Below are positions 14,713 to 24,524 of a stretch of 35,042 nt of DNA, one piece after another. The DNA comes from an uncultured Bacteroidales bacterium. GTDB lineage: Bacteria; Bacteroidota; Bacteroidia; Bacteroidales; P3. Position 1 is the stretch's first letter. Each line of letters opens with the position of its first letter. The position numbers were made by a program, and so were the translations under genes. Where the stretch lies: positions 1 to 35,042 of the forward strand of contig CALGGY010000087.1 of NCBI GenBank assembly GCA_937915785.1, given 5' to 3'. Below the pieces are notes generated by a model. The model saw only the letters and a program-made list of their open reading frames with translations, did no database searches and was not told where the DNA came from.

Positions 14713-15192
14713 ATGACACGCAAAATGCACTCATATACCGCACATAATATCAAACCAGCGCTGCTGCTGATGATTTTGGCAACGGTGCTTATGGCGACAA
14801 ACAGCGCCACCGCACAGAACTGCGACAGCCTTGTGCAACCCAAGTTTGCCGATGTACCCGGCTACTACAACCAGCTGCCACAACAAAAAATACAGTTCTA
14901 CTGCAATTTTGCCTACAACGCATTCTATTGGAGCGACACCCTGCCTCAAAACGCCGTGGTTTACAACATCTCCGACGTAACCTGCAAAGCCACCGGCACC
15001 CACATCGCACAAAATGCGAACATAAACCTCGACATTTTCAGCTACTACGCATACAATTTCTACGACTTCCAAGCCCTGCACTACAACGATTTCATCTATT
15101 TCCGCGTTGGCGCCGGCACATCGGTGCGATACATTGTGCTACGCGATTACAACTCTATCATGCACATCTGCATGCAGTTGGAACAAAATTAG
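14713..15192 (+). CDS. exported protein of unknown function
   Basis: A 159-residue protein with a signal peptide (hydrophobic PALLLMILATVLMATNS, cut after Ala-Thr-Ala before Gln-Asn). An alternative start at the fifth codon is possible. The mature part is rich in Tyr, Phe and Asn (YYNQLPQQKIQFYCNFAYNA, FSYYAYNFYDFQALHY), with four cysteines, and ends in a beta-like segment RVGAGTSVRYIVLRDYNS. I do not recognise the family. It is the first gene of a forward operon with the large T9SS-type protein 19 bp downstream, so it may be a partner or chaperone of that surface protein. Confidence 0.7.
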   Translation: MTRKMHSYTAHNIKPALLLMILATVLMATNSATAQNCDSLVQPKFADVPGYYNQLPQQKIQFYCNFAYNAFYWSDTLPQNAVVYNISDVTCKATGTHIAQNANINLDIFSYYAYNFYDFQALHYNDFIYFRVGAGTSVRYIVLRDYNSIMHICMQLEQN

Positions 15193-15211
15193 TTACAGAA
15201 AGGGAGAACAA

Positions 15212-18184
15212 ATGAAGAAAACTCTACTTATATCGGCACTTTTACTGCTGGCGTCTGTAGCCCGTAGCCAAGCACCAACATACAATCTGAACGCATCCAA
15301 CAACGGGCAAACCATCAACATCACCAGCGAAGGCGCGTTCCTGTACGACGACGGAGGACTGAACAGAGCCTACTCCGCCGGCAAAGACTACCACATAACT
15401 TTCTGCGGCACATGCCAGATAAACACCTACCGCATGGGCTTCTATTTCAACAGCTTCGACATACACGAAACCGACACCATTTTCATCTACGACGGCACCT
15501 CCACTTCCGACCGCCTGATAATGAAAGCTAACAACTCCAACTCTCTGCTCAACAAACGCGTTTATCCCACCACCAGCAACACATCGGGCTGCCTCACCGT
15601 GCGTTTCAAAACCAACGATGACAACAATGTGGGCGAGGGCTTCGAGATGAACGTTATTTGCGGCTACCCCTGCGAAAACAGCTACCCCGTTATCGAAGAC
15701 ACCTATTTTAAAGTGGTTGACGGACGCAACATACCTCTGCAAACCAAATTAACCTACGAAATCGACACCACCGAAACCGGCACCGTCGACACACTTGCAT
15801 ACAAAACCATCGACATCTGCAAACACGACAGCATAGTGTTTCGGGCCCACGGCGTTTATGCCACCGACTTCGGCTACTACACCGCCGACGACCCCTCAAC
15901 ACTTTTCCAATGGTCGTTCACTCCAAGCGACTCGCTCTACGGACGCGGCACCACCCAAGCCGGCTTCCGTTTCAATGACGTGCGCTGCTTTTCGGTAAAC
16001 CTGATGATTACCGACCAAAAACAATGTTCTTCCACCCAACTGGAACAAGTGCGTGTGCGCGTGGCACAAAACCCAATAAAAACCATATACCCGTTGCAAA
16101 CCATCTGCAACAGCGTTTCGCTACCTATCGATGTGGGCTACAGCGTTAACTCCACCATCAACGTGTCAAAGATAGAATTCAAAAACGAGGCCACGGCCAC
16201 CAACTGGGTACGCACCTTCATCCCCGACGGACCCTATTGTGCCGTGCAGTGTTATCAGGCACCGGTTACCTTCAACCAGTTCCCTTCCGGTAAAAAATTG
16301 GAGTCGAAAGAGGATATATGCTCCATCTGTGTCAATATGGAGCACGAATTTATGGGCGACATAAGCATAGCCATTGTTTGCCCCAACGGCAGCCAGGCAA
16401 TGCTCAAAGCCCAGCCTTCTGGTACTTGCGGCGGCGGCGGCGGCAAATTCCTTGGGCTCCCATACGGCGGCAACAACCACCACACTTGGGACGGCTCCAC
16501 AAGCACCACCAGCCGCATACATCCGCCACTTACCGAGGCCTGCGACTCATCATACAACCCATACGGCGTGGGCTGGAACTACTGCTGGTCGCTAAACAGC
16601 GATTACGACAACAGCCGCGGATGCCTCAACAACGGTCCAAACGTTAATGTTACACATAACTTCTCCGCCATACCTCAGGGATTTCAGAGTGCCGCCGGCC
16701 CCGCCGGCATCCAGTCTTTCAGCACCACCGACTCCAGCGACTACGCCAACAAGCTGGGCTACTACGTGCCCACCGACGATTTCTCGTCGCTCGTGGGATG
16801 CCCACTCAACGGGCAATGGGCCATCGAAATTTGCGACCAATGGGGTTCGGACAACGGCTGGGTGTTCAGCTGGAGCATGGACCTGTGCAACATTCAAATA
16901 TCCGACTGCGAGTACCAAGTGGGTATCGACACCATACTATGGTCGCCAAGCCAAGGTGTGAACATCGACCTGCTCTCAAGCTCCGAAGGCCGCATAAGCA
17001 CCCCCGACACCGCCGGCACATTTCCCATTGGCATACGCATTGTGGATGAGTTCGGCTGTGTGTGGGACACCAACACCAACATAACCACCGTGTGGACACC
17101 CCAACCCAACCTCGGCCCCGACGTAACCATCTGCGATGTGGAGCAGGTACGCCTCGATGCCGGCGACAGACACTCGCACCTGCCTACCTACTCGTTTATG
17201 TGGGAGCCCACCTTCGACTCCACCCAAGTTATAATAACACCGGCATTCACCGGACAAACCACAACCTATGAGGTGGAAGTTACCAACCACGACGAAGGCA
17301 TCTACTGCCGCACCCGCGACACCGTGGTGGTTACCGTGTCGCCTCAGCCTACAGCCAACTTCGAAACCAACATATACCCCATCGAAGGCTGTGCGCCTTT
17401 CACCCTGCAGGTGAACAACACCAGCATGAACGCCACACGCTACCGCTGGGAGTTCGGCGACGGCATCGTGTCGGTAGAACACTCGCCACGACATGTGTAC
17501 GCCCCAGGCGAATACCGCCTGAAAATGTTCGCCATCACCGACAACGGGTGCCAAGACTCGCTCATTTATCCCGAACTGGTACGCGTGTACGACAGCCCCA
17601 GAGCCGAATTCGGATGGAACCCCACATTCCCGCGCGTGCAAGAGCCATCGGTGAAACTTAAAAACAAAACCACCCCCGACTTGCCCGAATACCGCTACCT
17701 GTGGGAAATACAATACGACAAAAACGAGGACATCACCGTAACCACCATCGAAGCCAAGGACACCTCCTACACTTGGGACGGCGACATTGACGAACTGCCC
17801 GGCGAATACCTCGTAAAACTCATAGCCTTTGTAAACAACGTAAGCCCCACCGGCAACATCGTTGAATGCCGCGACACAGCTCAGCACAAAATACAAATCA
17901 TAAATGACTACCTGCTGTTCCCGAACGCGGTAACCCCCAACGGCGACGGCATAAACGACATCTTTGAAATAGGCAATCTTATAGACGGCGGCGGTTTCCC
18001 CATCTTCGAACTGTCTATCTACGACGCCATGGGCAAACGGGTATACTACAAAAAGAACATCACCGACCGCAGCGAATTCTGGGACCCCTCCAATCTGCCA
18101 ACAGGCACATACTTCTACCACTTTATCGGTAAAGGACACAACGGCGACGTTCAACGCAGCGGTGCCATACAAGTGCTTAGATAA
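15212..18184 (+). CDS. T9SS cargo with CUB-like, P-domain, PKD and gliding-motility C-terminal (CHU_C) domains
   Basis: A 990-residue secreted surface protein. It starts at ATG 15212 behind a strong AAGGGAG ribosome-binding site, unusual for this phylum. Order: signal peptide (1-19, ends ARSQ); CUB-like beta domain (about 25-165; ETDTIFIYDGTSTSDRLI, SGCLTVRFKTND); a beta-rich linker; a proprotein-convertase P-like domain (about 320-573; FMGDISIAIVCPNGSQ through NGQWAIEICDQWGSDNGW); Ig/PKD-like repeats, with the clearest PKD near 713-793 (YRWEFGDGIVSVEHSPRHVY); and a C-terminal CHU_C/type B sorting domain (about 896-990; FPNAVTPNGDGINDIFEIGN, LSIYDAMGKRVYY). The last is the signal for T9SS export and attachment. 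It probably binds proteins or glycans at the surface; no enzyme domain is seen. Confidence 0.88.
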   Translation: MKKTLLISALLLLASVARSQAPTYNLNASNNGQTINITSEGAFLYDDGGLNRAYSAGKDYHITFCGTCQINTYRMGFYFNSFDIHETDTIFIYDGTSTSDRLIMKANNSNSLLNKRVYPTTSNTSGCLTVRFKTNDDNNVGEGFEMNVICGYPCENSYPVIEDTYFKVVDGRNIPLQTKLTYEIDTTETGTVDTLAYKTIDICKHDSIVFRAHGVYATDFGYYTADDPSTLFQWSFTPSDSLYGRGTTQAGFRFNDVRCFSVNLMITDQKQCSSTQLEQVRVRVAQNPIKTIYPLQTICNSVSLPIDVGYSVNSTINVSKIEFKNEATATNWVRTFIPDGPYCAVQCYQAPVTFNQFPSGKKLESKEDICSICVNMEHEFMGDISIAIVCPNGSQAMLKAQPSGTCGGGGGKFLGLPYGGNNHHTWDGSTSTTSRIHPPLTEACDSSYNPYGVGWNYCWSLNSDYDNSRGCLNNGPNVNVTHNFSAIPQGFQSAAGPAGIQSFSTTDSSDYANKLGYYVPTDDFSSLVGCPLNGQWAIEICDQWGSDNGWVFSWSMDLCNIQISDCEYQVGIDTILWSPSQGVNIDLLSSSEGRISTPDTAGTFPIGIRIVDEFGCVWDTNTNITTVWTPQPNLGPDVTICDVEQVRLDAGDRHSHLPTYSFMWEPTFDSTQVIITPAFTGQTTTYEVEVTNHDEGIYCRTRDTVVVTVSPQPTANFETNIYPIEGCAPFTLQVNNTSMNATRYRWEFGDGIVSVEHSPRHVYAPGEYRLKMFAITDNGCQDSLIYPELVRVYDSPRAEFGWNPTFPRVQEPSVKLKNKTTPDLPEYRYLWEIQYDKNEDITVTTIEAKDTSYTWDGDIDELPGEYLVKLIAFVNNVSPTGNIVECRDTAQHKIQIINDYLLFPNAVTPNGDGINDIFEIGNLIDGGGFPIFELSIYDAMGKRVYYKKNITDRSEFWDPSNLPTGTYFYHFIGKGHNGDVQRSGAIQVLR

Positions 18185-18246
18185 TTGCTCCGAAATATCA
18201 AAAAAACGGAGGTTCAACGGAAAAAAAACATATACCAATTAGCAAA

Positions 18247-18780
18247 ATGTTGAAAAAAAACATAGGAAAAAAAATGGCATTGCTTACACTGATAGTGGCA
18301 GCCATAACATCGGTACAAGCCCAAATAGTGATACCGAAGGCTAATTTTCAATTCGATTTCCCCGACAACCACTGGAAATACCTCGAAAAACTCGAAATAG
18401 ACAACACTACAAACATCTACCTGTATTCCGGTACCCCCACCATCACCAAAAACAACGACACCATACTGCCTTTCATGCGCCTGTACGTGAAAACCGACAT
18501 CGGCAAAAAAAATGCCCTTGACTTCGCCATGGAACGTTTCATGCAACAGCCGTTCATCATCGTGGATGAATTCAACGAATCGCCGATGCTCCCAACAAAA
18601 AACTCGCTCGGATATACCGGCATATACCGCGACAAAGACGGACAACGCAACAAATTCTACATGATATACTTCACCAACAAAGGGTCACTCACCGAACTGC
18701 GCCTCGAAACCTCGGAGGACACCTTCGAAAACAAACGCGCCGAATTCGAAACCATCCTCAAATCCATAAAACTGAACTAA
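18247..18780 (+). CDS. exported protein of unknown function
   Basis: A 177-residue product with a signal peptide (MLKKNIGKKMALLTLIVAAI, ending SVQAQ). The mature domain has a pattern of a short N-terminal strand (FDFPDNHWKYLE), a central LPFMRLYVKTDIGKKNALDF, YTGIYRDKDGQRNKFYMIYF and a C-terminal helix (FENKRAEFETILKSIKLN). This outline recalls small PsbP/DcrB-like lipid- or protein-binding folds, but the resemblance is weak and I do not assign it. It is the third gene of the exported operon, 62 bp after the CHU_C protein and 25 bp before the PD40-OmpA protein. Confidence 0.7.
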   Translation: MLKKNIGKKMALLTLIVAAITSVQAQIVIPKANFQFDFPDNHWKYLEKLEIDNTTNIYLYSGTPTITKNNDTILPFMRLYVKTDIGKKNALDFAMERFMQQPFIIVDEFNESPMLPTKNSLGYTGIYRDKDGQRNKFYMIYFTNKGSLTELRLETSEDTFENKRAEFETILKSIKLN

Positions 18781-18805
18781 CCTCCACCACTCCCACACGC
18801 AATCT

Positions 18806-21577
18806 ATGCACCACTTCAGCAAAACCATATTTGCTTTACTTGCTGTAGCAATAGCCCTGTTGCCCAAAGCCGGCGCCCAAAACGACACCAGCCGCTACGA
18901 ACACTACCGGCAACAATACACCAAGCTCCACAACGAATACCTTCGGGCACCAAACGATGTGGCCAACATCGCTGCCTTCGCCTATTTCTACTCCGAACCC
19001 GACAACCCCATGAAAAACCTCCCGCTTGCCATGGACTACATACAAGTGTCGGAAACACGCTACCGCAACATGATTGGCGACAAAGGCCGCTACCGCGACG
19101 TGAACCGACTGATAAAAAAAGGGTTCACCATAGTGGAACTGCGCCAACGACGGCAGATGATAATAGACGAGGCACGCAAATACGTGAAACAAGGAGTGCA
19201 ACCCGACGAAATAGACGCTTTCATGCACGCTTTCGCCAACGACAAAATGATACTACGCGAAATATCGCAACAAAAAAGCATACACGCCTACAACCAAACC
19301 ATAGCCCTCAACAGCGAAAGAGCTTACAAAGAATACCTCGACAACCCAAACTACACCTACAAACGCGACTCGGCGGTAAACAACCTCAAAGAACTGCTCA
19401 AGGCAAGGATAAACTCCGCCACCACCACCCAAACCATCGACCAGATAACAAACGAATTCGACTACCCCGAAATAAAAGCCATTGCCGAAAAACGCAAGTG
19501 CGAAATAGACTACAGCAACGCCATACTGACAAACACCGCCGAAAACTACATAAACTTCCTGCGACGCTACCCTTCCAGCGACAAATACAAACTGGTGCTT
19601 GCCGCACTCGACTCCCTCGCCGTAGAGGAATTCTACAAACTGCAAACCCCTCGCCAATTTGCCGACTTCGCACTGAAATTCAACGACCTCGAAATAAGCG
19701 AACAGGCCGTGGACACCCTCGTGAAAATGATTGTGGAACAGCAAAACAACGACGCTCTGCACATTTACCTCAACGAATTTAAACTTGACCAGCACTACAA
19801 CGACGTTTACAAAGCATACTACCTGCGATACTCCTACGAAGGAAACCTTGACCCAATACTGATGTTCGAACAACAAAACCCCAACTTCCCCCTCAAATTT
19901 TTGATAGAGGAAGATAAAAAAACCGCCACAGAAATAGACAAACTGCCACTACTCGAACCTTTCAGCGATGCCACCGCCGCAAAAGAACCCGACCTGCTGA
20001 AAATGTACATGGGCAAAGGCATCAACTTTGTGATACTACAACGCCTTCTGCAACCCTACACCACAAAAAACAACTGGAAAGGCGCCCTGTCGTTCATGAC
20101 CAAATACGAAATCTGTTTCGACAACAAACAAAACCCCGCCTATCAGGAACTGAAAAAAATACTCTCCGAAAACGTAAAAACAAAAACCACCAACGTTTAC
20201 TCACCCCGATACAACGTATCGCACCCGCAAATAACCTCCGACGGAAGCATCTTTTTCAACAAACATACCAACCTGCGTACGCAAATAGTACAGCTGACGC
20301 AACAAAAACAACAATCCGAAACCGAAGTCCCCTTCGACACCTTGGACAACAGCAGCGACATAACATTTTTCAGCCTGAGCCACGACGGCAAAACAATGCT
20401 GGTGGGACAAAAAGGCGACATCTATGCTGCCGTGCGGCAAAACGGCGTGTGGAAACTGCAGGACCTCGAAGCCGAAGGCCTCAACACCGTGCTCCACTAC
20501 GAAGGCGACGCCACACTAACCCCCGACGGAATGGGACTGCTCTTCGTCTCCGACCGTCCAAACGGATACAATGTAAACCAGTCGGGTAGCCTTTTCCATG
20601 GCGACACAGCACTTGCCTCGGACATATATTTCTTGCCACGCACCAGCAACGGATGGGGACAGCCCATAAACCTCGGCCCCATCGTCAACTCACCATGCAG
20701 CGAACGCTCGCCTGTGCTCAGCAAAGACCTCACCACCCTCTACTTCACCTCCGACCGCAACGGAGGTATGGGGTTCTACGACATATACATGTGTACCCGC
20801 AAAAACATCAACTCGTGGACCGAATGGAACACACCAGAGAACATCGGAAAAGCTGCAAACACCAGTTTCTCCGAACCAACAATCTCGCTTTCGCCAAACG
20901 AAGAAACAATCTTATACACCTCCAACTCGCCAGCAATGAAACGCTACGCCATATACAGCACCAAAACCAAACACCTGAAAGGCAGCTCATTCTACCGAAC
21001 AGCCACAATAAACTGCAAAAACATGAACTTCCTATCCAACATGCTGATAGAAGTTGTTGACATCCAAAGCAATGTAACGATACATCAATACAAGCTCTCC
21101 GACACCGTTTCCTCGTTCAAATTCGACATCTTTGCTAAAAAAGACTATTTCATCAGCTGCTCGTCCAACGGATATTTCATACCGCTGCAAATTGCCGGCC
21201 AAAACAGCGCCGCCATCGAACCCAAAGCCTACCACATAAACTCATGCGTGGCAAACCGCACGCACATCACCACGCCGACAATAACTTTTGCCGACAGCTC
21301 CGCACTGCTGCTCCCACAATCGCAATTTGAAATACAACGATTGGCAACTTTGCTCATAAACAACCCCAAATTAAAAATAGAAATCGTTAGCAACGTAGAC
21401 GCCGATGACGTAAAACTGGCATACGACCTTTCGCAACAACGCAGCAATTTCATTAAAAAAGCTTTGGCAGCGCTAAACATTCCGGCAGACCGAATTTTGG
21501 CATCGGGATATGGTAACACCAACTACAAAAAACGTAACGGTGTACCACCTATCGAAATTATTCTATTCCAAGAATAG
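18806..21577 (+). CDS. large envelope protein with PD40 propeller and degenerate OmpA-like domain
   Basis: A 923-residue exported protein (signal MHHFSKTIFALLAVAIAL...GAQ). Residues about 30-440 are helical and repeat-like with poor TPR consensus. A beta-propeller of PD40/WD40-like blades covers about 465-720 (ITSDGSIFFNK, LSHDGKTMLVGQKGDIY, LTPDGMGLLFVSDRPNG, LSKDLTTLYFTSDRNGG, LSPNEETILYTSN). The C-terminus (about 820-920) has OmpA-like topology (KLKIEIVSNVDADDVKLAYD, LSQQRSNFIKKALAAL, RILASGYGN), but the usual GHTDNxG peptidoglycan motif is replaced, though Asp and Arg candidates remain. The layout resembles the T9SS protein PorE, with a much longer N-terminal part and no obvious carboxypeptidase-regulatory-like domain. 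It closes an operon with a T9SS cargo gene, suggesting a role at the secretion or attachment site. Confidence 0.82.
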   Translation: MHHFSKTIFALLAVAIALLPKAGAQNDTSRYEHYRQQYTKLHNEYLRAPNDVANIAAFAYFYSEPDNPMKNLPLAMDYIQVSETRYRNMIGDKGRYRDVNRLIKKGFTIVELRQRRQMIIDEARKYVKQGVQPDEIDAFMHAFANDKMILREISQQKSIHAYNQTIALNSERAYKEYLDNPNYTYKRDSAVNNLKELLKARINSATTTQTIDQITNEFDYPEIKAIAEKRKCEIDYSNAILTNTAENYINFLRRYPSSDKYKLVLAALDSLAVEEFYKLQTPRQFADFALKFNDLEISEQAVDTLVKMIVEQQNNDALHIYLNEFKLDQHYNDVYKAYYLRYSYEGNLDPILMFEQQNPNFPLKFLIEEDKKTATEIDKLPLLEPFSDATAAKEPDLLKMYMGKGINFVILQRLLQPYTTKNNWKGALSFMTKYEICFDNKQNPAYQELKKILSENVKTKTTNVYSPRYNVSHPQITSDGSIFFNKHTNLRTQIVQLTQQKQQSETEVPFDTLDNSSDITFFSLSHDGKTMLVGQKGDIYAAVRQNGVWKLQDLEAEGLNTVLHYEGDATLTPDGMGLLFVSDRPNGYNVNQSGSLFHGDTALASDIYFLPRTSNGWGQPINLGPIVNSPCSERSPVLSKDLTTLYFTSDRNGGMGFYDIYMCTRKNINSWTEWNTPENIGKAANTSFSEPTISLSPNEETILYTSNSPAMKRYAIYSTKTKHLKGSSFYRTATINCKNMNFLSNMLIEVVDIQSNVTIHQYKLSDTVSSFKFDIFAKKDYFISCSSNGYFIPLQIAGQNSAAIEPKAYHINSCVANRTHITTPTITFADSSALLLPQSQFEIQRLATLLINNPKLKIEIVSNVDADDVKLAYDLSQQRSNFIKKALAALNIPADRILASGYGNTNYKKRNGVPPIEIILFQE

Positions 21578-21612
21578 CAGCCCCCTATCTCACTTATTAA
21601 CAATACGTTGGG

Positions 21613-21640
21613 AATTACTTTTTAGCAAAAGTAATTTTTG
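21613..21640 (+). terminator. AT-rich hairpin after the exported-protein operon
   Basis: AATTACTTTT (21613-21622), loop TAGC, AAAAGTAATT (21627-21636) form a perfect 10-bp stem followed by TTTTG. It lies 35 bp past the stop codon. The low GC content makes it a moderate terminator candidate; a competing stem AGCAAAA/TTTTGCT overlaps it. Confidence 0.5.
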
Positions 21641-21655
21641 CTATCAAAATTGGCG

Positions 21656-21663
21656 TATCTTTG
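21656..21663 (+). promoter_or_regulatory. -7 box for the hydrolase-porE unit
   Basis: TATCTTTG matches the -7 consensus. The nearest TTTG (21637-21640) is only 15 bp upstream, so the -33 element is poor or absent. The leader would be about 70 nt. Confidence 0.5.
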
Positions 21664-21736
21664 TTAATGTAAAAAACTGGCCAATCGCCCGTCTTTTAAC
21701 AAACAAAAACCATATAATCAACAAATTACAAAAAAA

Positions 21737-22540
21737 ATGATATATAAAACCATATCATACAACGGCAAAAATATACATTACCAGGACGAAGGCGAGGGCA
21801 ACAAAGTCTTGGTACTGCTCCACGGTTTTCTGAACAGTCTGGAAATATGGGCACCTTTCACGTACAGCTATATGCGACAGATGCGCGTTATTGCCATAGA
21901 TTTGCCCGGACACGGCCGAACCGACACCTTCAGCGAAGTGCACACCATGGATTTTATGGCCGATACCGTAAAAGCCGTGCTCGATGCCGCTGGAGTGGAA
22001 CAATGCGTAATGCTCGGACATTCGATGGGAGGATACGTTACCTTGGCATTTGCCGAAAAATACCCCTATCTCCTCCGTGGCTTCGGGCTCATACACTCCC
22101 ATGCCATGGCCGACGACAACGAAACCGTAAAACGCAGGCTGGAATCCATCGAACAGGCAAAAATAAACCGTGCCGCCTTCATCCTCGATTTTGTAACGGC
22201 ACTATTCGACGAAACCAAACGCAACTCGCTTCACAGCGAAATAAAAGAAGTGGGCGACATTTCCATCGAAACCTCCATCGAAAGCATCGCCGCCGCACAA
22301 CGCGGCATGGCCGACCGTCCCAACCGCCTGAACATACTCGAAAACGCCGACATGCCCGTGCTTTTCATCTACGGCAAAAACGACCCTCGCATTCCTATCG
22401 AACTGGCTATGGCGCAGGCCACACTGCCCTCTTACTCCGAAGTTATGCTCCTCGACCACGTGGGACACCTCTCTTTCATCGAAGAACGAGATTTCGTCAA
22501 ACTACGTATCAAAAACTTCGTAAACAGCTGCTACCTATAA
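21737..22540 (+). CDS. alpha/beta hydrolase
   Basis: A 267-residue cytoplasmic alpha/beta-hydrolase-fold enzyme. Seen are the oxyanion segment LVLLHGFLNSLEIW, the strand VIAIDLPGHGRTD, the nucleophile elbow LGHSMGGYVTLAFAEKYP with the catalytic Ser, the acid in LFIYGKNDPRIP, and the histidine in LLDHVGHLSFIEE. The catalytic triad is therefore complete. It is closest in style to MhpC/BioH-like carboxylesterases; the substrate is not predictable. It is the first gene of a forward unit with the PorE-like gene 45 bp downstream. Confidence 0.92.
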   Translation: MIYKTISYNGKNIHYQDEGEGNKVLVLLHGFLNSLEIWAPFTYSYMRQMRVIAIDLPGHGRTDTFSEVHTMDFMADTVKAVLDAAGVEQCVMLGHSMGGYVTLAFAEKYPYLLRGFGLIHSHAMADDNETVKRRLESIEQAKINRAAFILDFVTALFDETKRNSLHSEIKEVGDISIETSIESIAAAQRGMADRPNRLNILENADMPVLFIYGKNDPRIPIELAMAQATLPSYSEVMLLDHVGHLSFIEERDFVKLRIKNFVNSCYL

Positions 22541-22585
22541 CAACTTGGCACGCGCGAATACCTTTTCGAAAACAAAATCAAACTC

Positions 22586-24508
22586 ATGAAAAAACATCTC
22601 CTCACTCTGGCGACAGCCTTATGCTGCGTCGGCATGGCCATTGCTCAAAACCAATATTTCTCCAACAACAAAAAGGCAATAGCCCAGTTCGAGAAAGCCA
22701 TGAACGTTCTGTATGGCGGCAAATTCAACCAAGGCATTGTGGAACTTGAAAAAGTGCTGAAAATAGATCCCAATTTCATCGAAGTGCCACTAACACTGGG
22801 CGATTTCTACTACGACTCCAAAGACATGGCCCGCGCCACCGAAAACTACGAAATGGCAACCCGCATAAGCGAAAGTTTCTACCCCGTCGTATGGCTCAGG
22901 CTGGCCGACATATACTTGGACCAAGACAACAACGACCGCGCCGAGGAGTGCTACTCAAAATTCCTTTCGCTCGAAAAAAAGAACAAACAGAACATACAAA
23001 AAGCAAAATTCAATCTTGCACAGATAGCCTTCCGCCGTCAAGCCGTGGCCAACCCCGTGCCGTTCAACCCCAAAAACATCGGCGCAACGGTAAACAGCAG
23101 CGCGCAGGAATATCTGCCTTCCCTCACTGCCGACGAGCAAACCCTTGTGTTCACCCGCAAGGTAACTTCGCGAGAGGCACAGCCTTACGGCAACGAAGAG
23201 GACCTTTTTGTTTCGACAAAAGAAAACGGACATTGGACCCCAGCCGTACGCATGCCCGCACCCCTCAACTCCGACGGCAACGAGGGAGCCGAATGCGTTT
23301 CGCAAGACGGACGCGTGATGTTTTTCACTGCCTGCGACCGACGCGACGGCAACGGCAGCTGCGACCTATACGTCTGCGTCCGCGAAGGCGACAAATGGTC
23401 GGTGCCGCACAACCTCGGCCCAACGGTGAATTCCGGCGCTTGGGAAACCCAGCCATCCTTCTCCATCGACGGACGCACGCTTTATTTCGCCTCCAACCGC
23501 CCAGGCGGAAAAGGCGGCAACGACATATGGAAAACCGTGCTGCTGGGCAACGGCCGATGGTCAAAACCCATAAACCTCGGCGACAGCATAAACACCGCCG
23601 GCGACGAAAAATGCCCATTTATCCACTACGACGACCAAACCCTCTACTTCGCCTCAAACGGACATGTGGGTATGGGCGGACTGGATATCTTCTACTCTCG
23701 CAAGATAAACGACAGCACTTGGAGCAAACCCAAAAACATCGGATATCCAATCAACACCATTGGCGAGGAAGGGAGCCTTATTGTAAGCCCTTCGGGAAAC
23801 ACCGCAATCTTTGCCTCCGACCGCGAAGGGGGCTTTGGCGACCTCGACCTCTACCAATTCGACCTTTACAAAGAGGCGCAACCTCTGGCTGTTACGTACA
23901 TGAAAGGACTGGTGTACGACCAAAAAAGCAACACCAAACTCTCAGCTCAGGTAAAAGTGATAGACCTTGCCGACGGCAGAGAGGTGGCCTCCACATCGTC
24001 CGACCCCGTCAACGGATCGTTCATCATAAGCCTGCCCGTAAACCGCAACTACGCCATCAATGTCTCCAAATCGAAATACCTGTTCTACTCGGACAACATC
24101 GAGCTGCAAAACGGCACGCCCGACAAACCTTTTTTGGTGAACATAGCCCTGAAACCCATCGAAATTGGCGAAAGCATTGTGCTGAAAAACATATTCTTTG
24201 AAACGGGCAGCGCCGAACTCAAAACCGAGTCGGTGGCCGAACTCACTAAACTTGTGCAGTTTCTCGCAAAAAATCCCACAATACGCATCGAAATAAGCGG
24301 ACACACCGACAATGTGGGCGCCGACGCCATGAACCAAAAATTGTCCGAAGACCGTGCCAATGCTGTGGCCAACTACCTGTTTGGCAAAGGCATTGACCCA
24401 CAGCGCATAAAGGCGGTAGGCTACGGCAAAACACGTCCCGTCGACACCAACGACACCGAAGAAGGCCGCGCCAACAACCGACGCACAATGTTCGAAATCA
24501 TCAAATAA
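22586..24508 (+). CDS. porE: PorE-like T9SS component (TPR, PD40 propeller, CRD, OmpA C-terminal)
   Basis: A 640-residue periplasmic protein with the four-part layout of PorE from Porphyromonas gingivalis. Signal peptide (1-20, ends MAIAQ); TPR region (about 25-150; AIAQFEKAMNVLYGGKFNQG, PNFIEVPLTLGDFYYDSKDM); PD40/WD40-type propeller (about 170-430; LTADEQTLVFTRK, FSIDGRTLYFASNRPGGKGG, VSPSGNTAIFASDREGGFGD); a carboxypeptidase-regulatory-like beta domain (about 435-525); and an OmpA C-terminal peptidoglycan-binding domain (about 535-640) with the intact motif IRIEISGHTDNVGADAMNQK, SEDRANAVANYL and AVGYGKTRPV. PorE anchors the T9SS to peptidoglycan. Usual PorE is a lipoprotein of similar length; no good lipobox is seen here. 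The assignment rests on architecture, and several paralogues with this layout exist in the phylum. Confidence 0.85.
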   Translation: MKKHLLTLATALCCVGMAIAQNQYFSNNKKAIAQFEKAMNVLYGGKFNQGIVELEKVLKIDPNFIEVPLTLGDFYYDSKDMARATENYEMATRISESFYPVVWLRLADIYLDQDNNDRAEECYSKFLSLEKKNKQNIQKAKFNLAQIAFRRQAVANPVPFNPKNIGATVNSSAQEYLPSLTADEQTLVFTRKVTSREAQPYGNEEDLFVSTKENGHWTPAVRMPAPLNSDGNEGAECVSQDGRVMFFTACDRRDGNGSCDLYVCVREGDKWSVPHNLGPTVNSGAWETQPSFSIDGRTLYFASNRPGGKGGNDIWKTVLLGNGRWSKPINLGDSINTAGDEKCPFIHYDDQTLYFASNGHVGMGGLDIFYSRKINDSTWSKPKNIGYPINTIGEEGSLIVSPSGNTAIFASDREGGFGDLDLYQFDLYKEAQPLAVTYMKGLVYDQKSNTKLSAQVKVIDLADGREVASTSSDPVNGSFIISLPVNRNYAINVSKSKYLFYSDNIELQNGTPDKPFLVNIALKPIEIGESIVLKNIFFETGSAELKTESVAELTKLVQFLAKNPTIRIEISGHTDNVGADAMNQKLSEDRANAVANYLFGKGIDPQRIKAVGYGKTRPVDTNDTEEGRANNRRTMFEIIK

Positions 24509-24524
24509 ACCTCCACCCACTGCC

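Noticed and set aside
16976..18238. Minus-strand open frame of 420 codons within the CHU_C protein gene
   Set aside because: Glycine/valine-rich antisense shadow of a well-supported forward gene.
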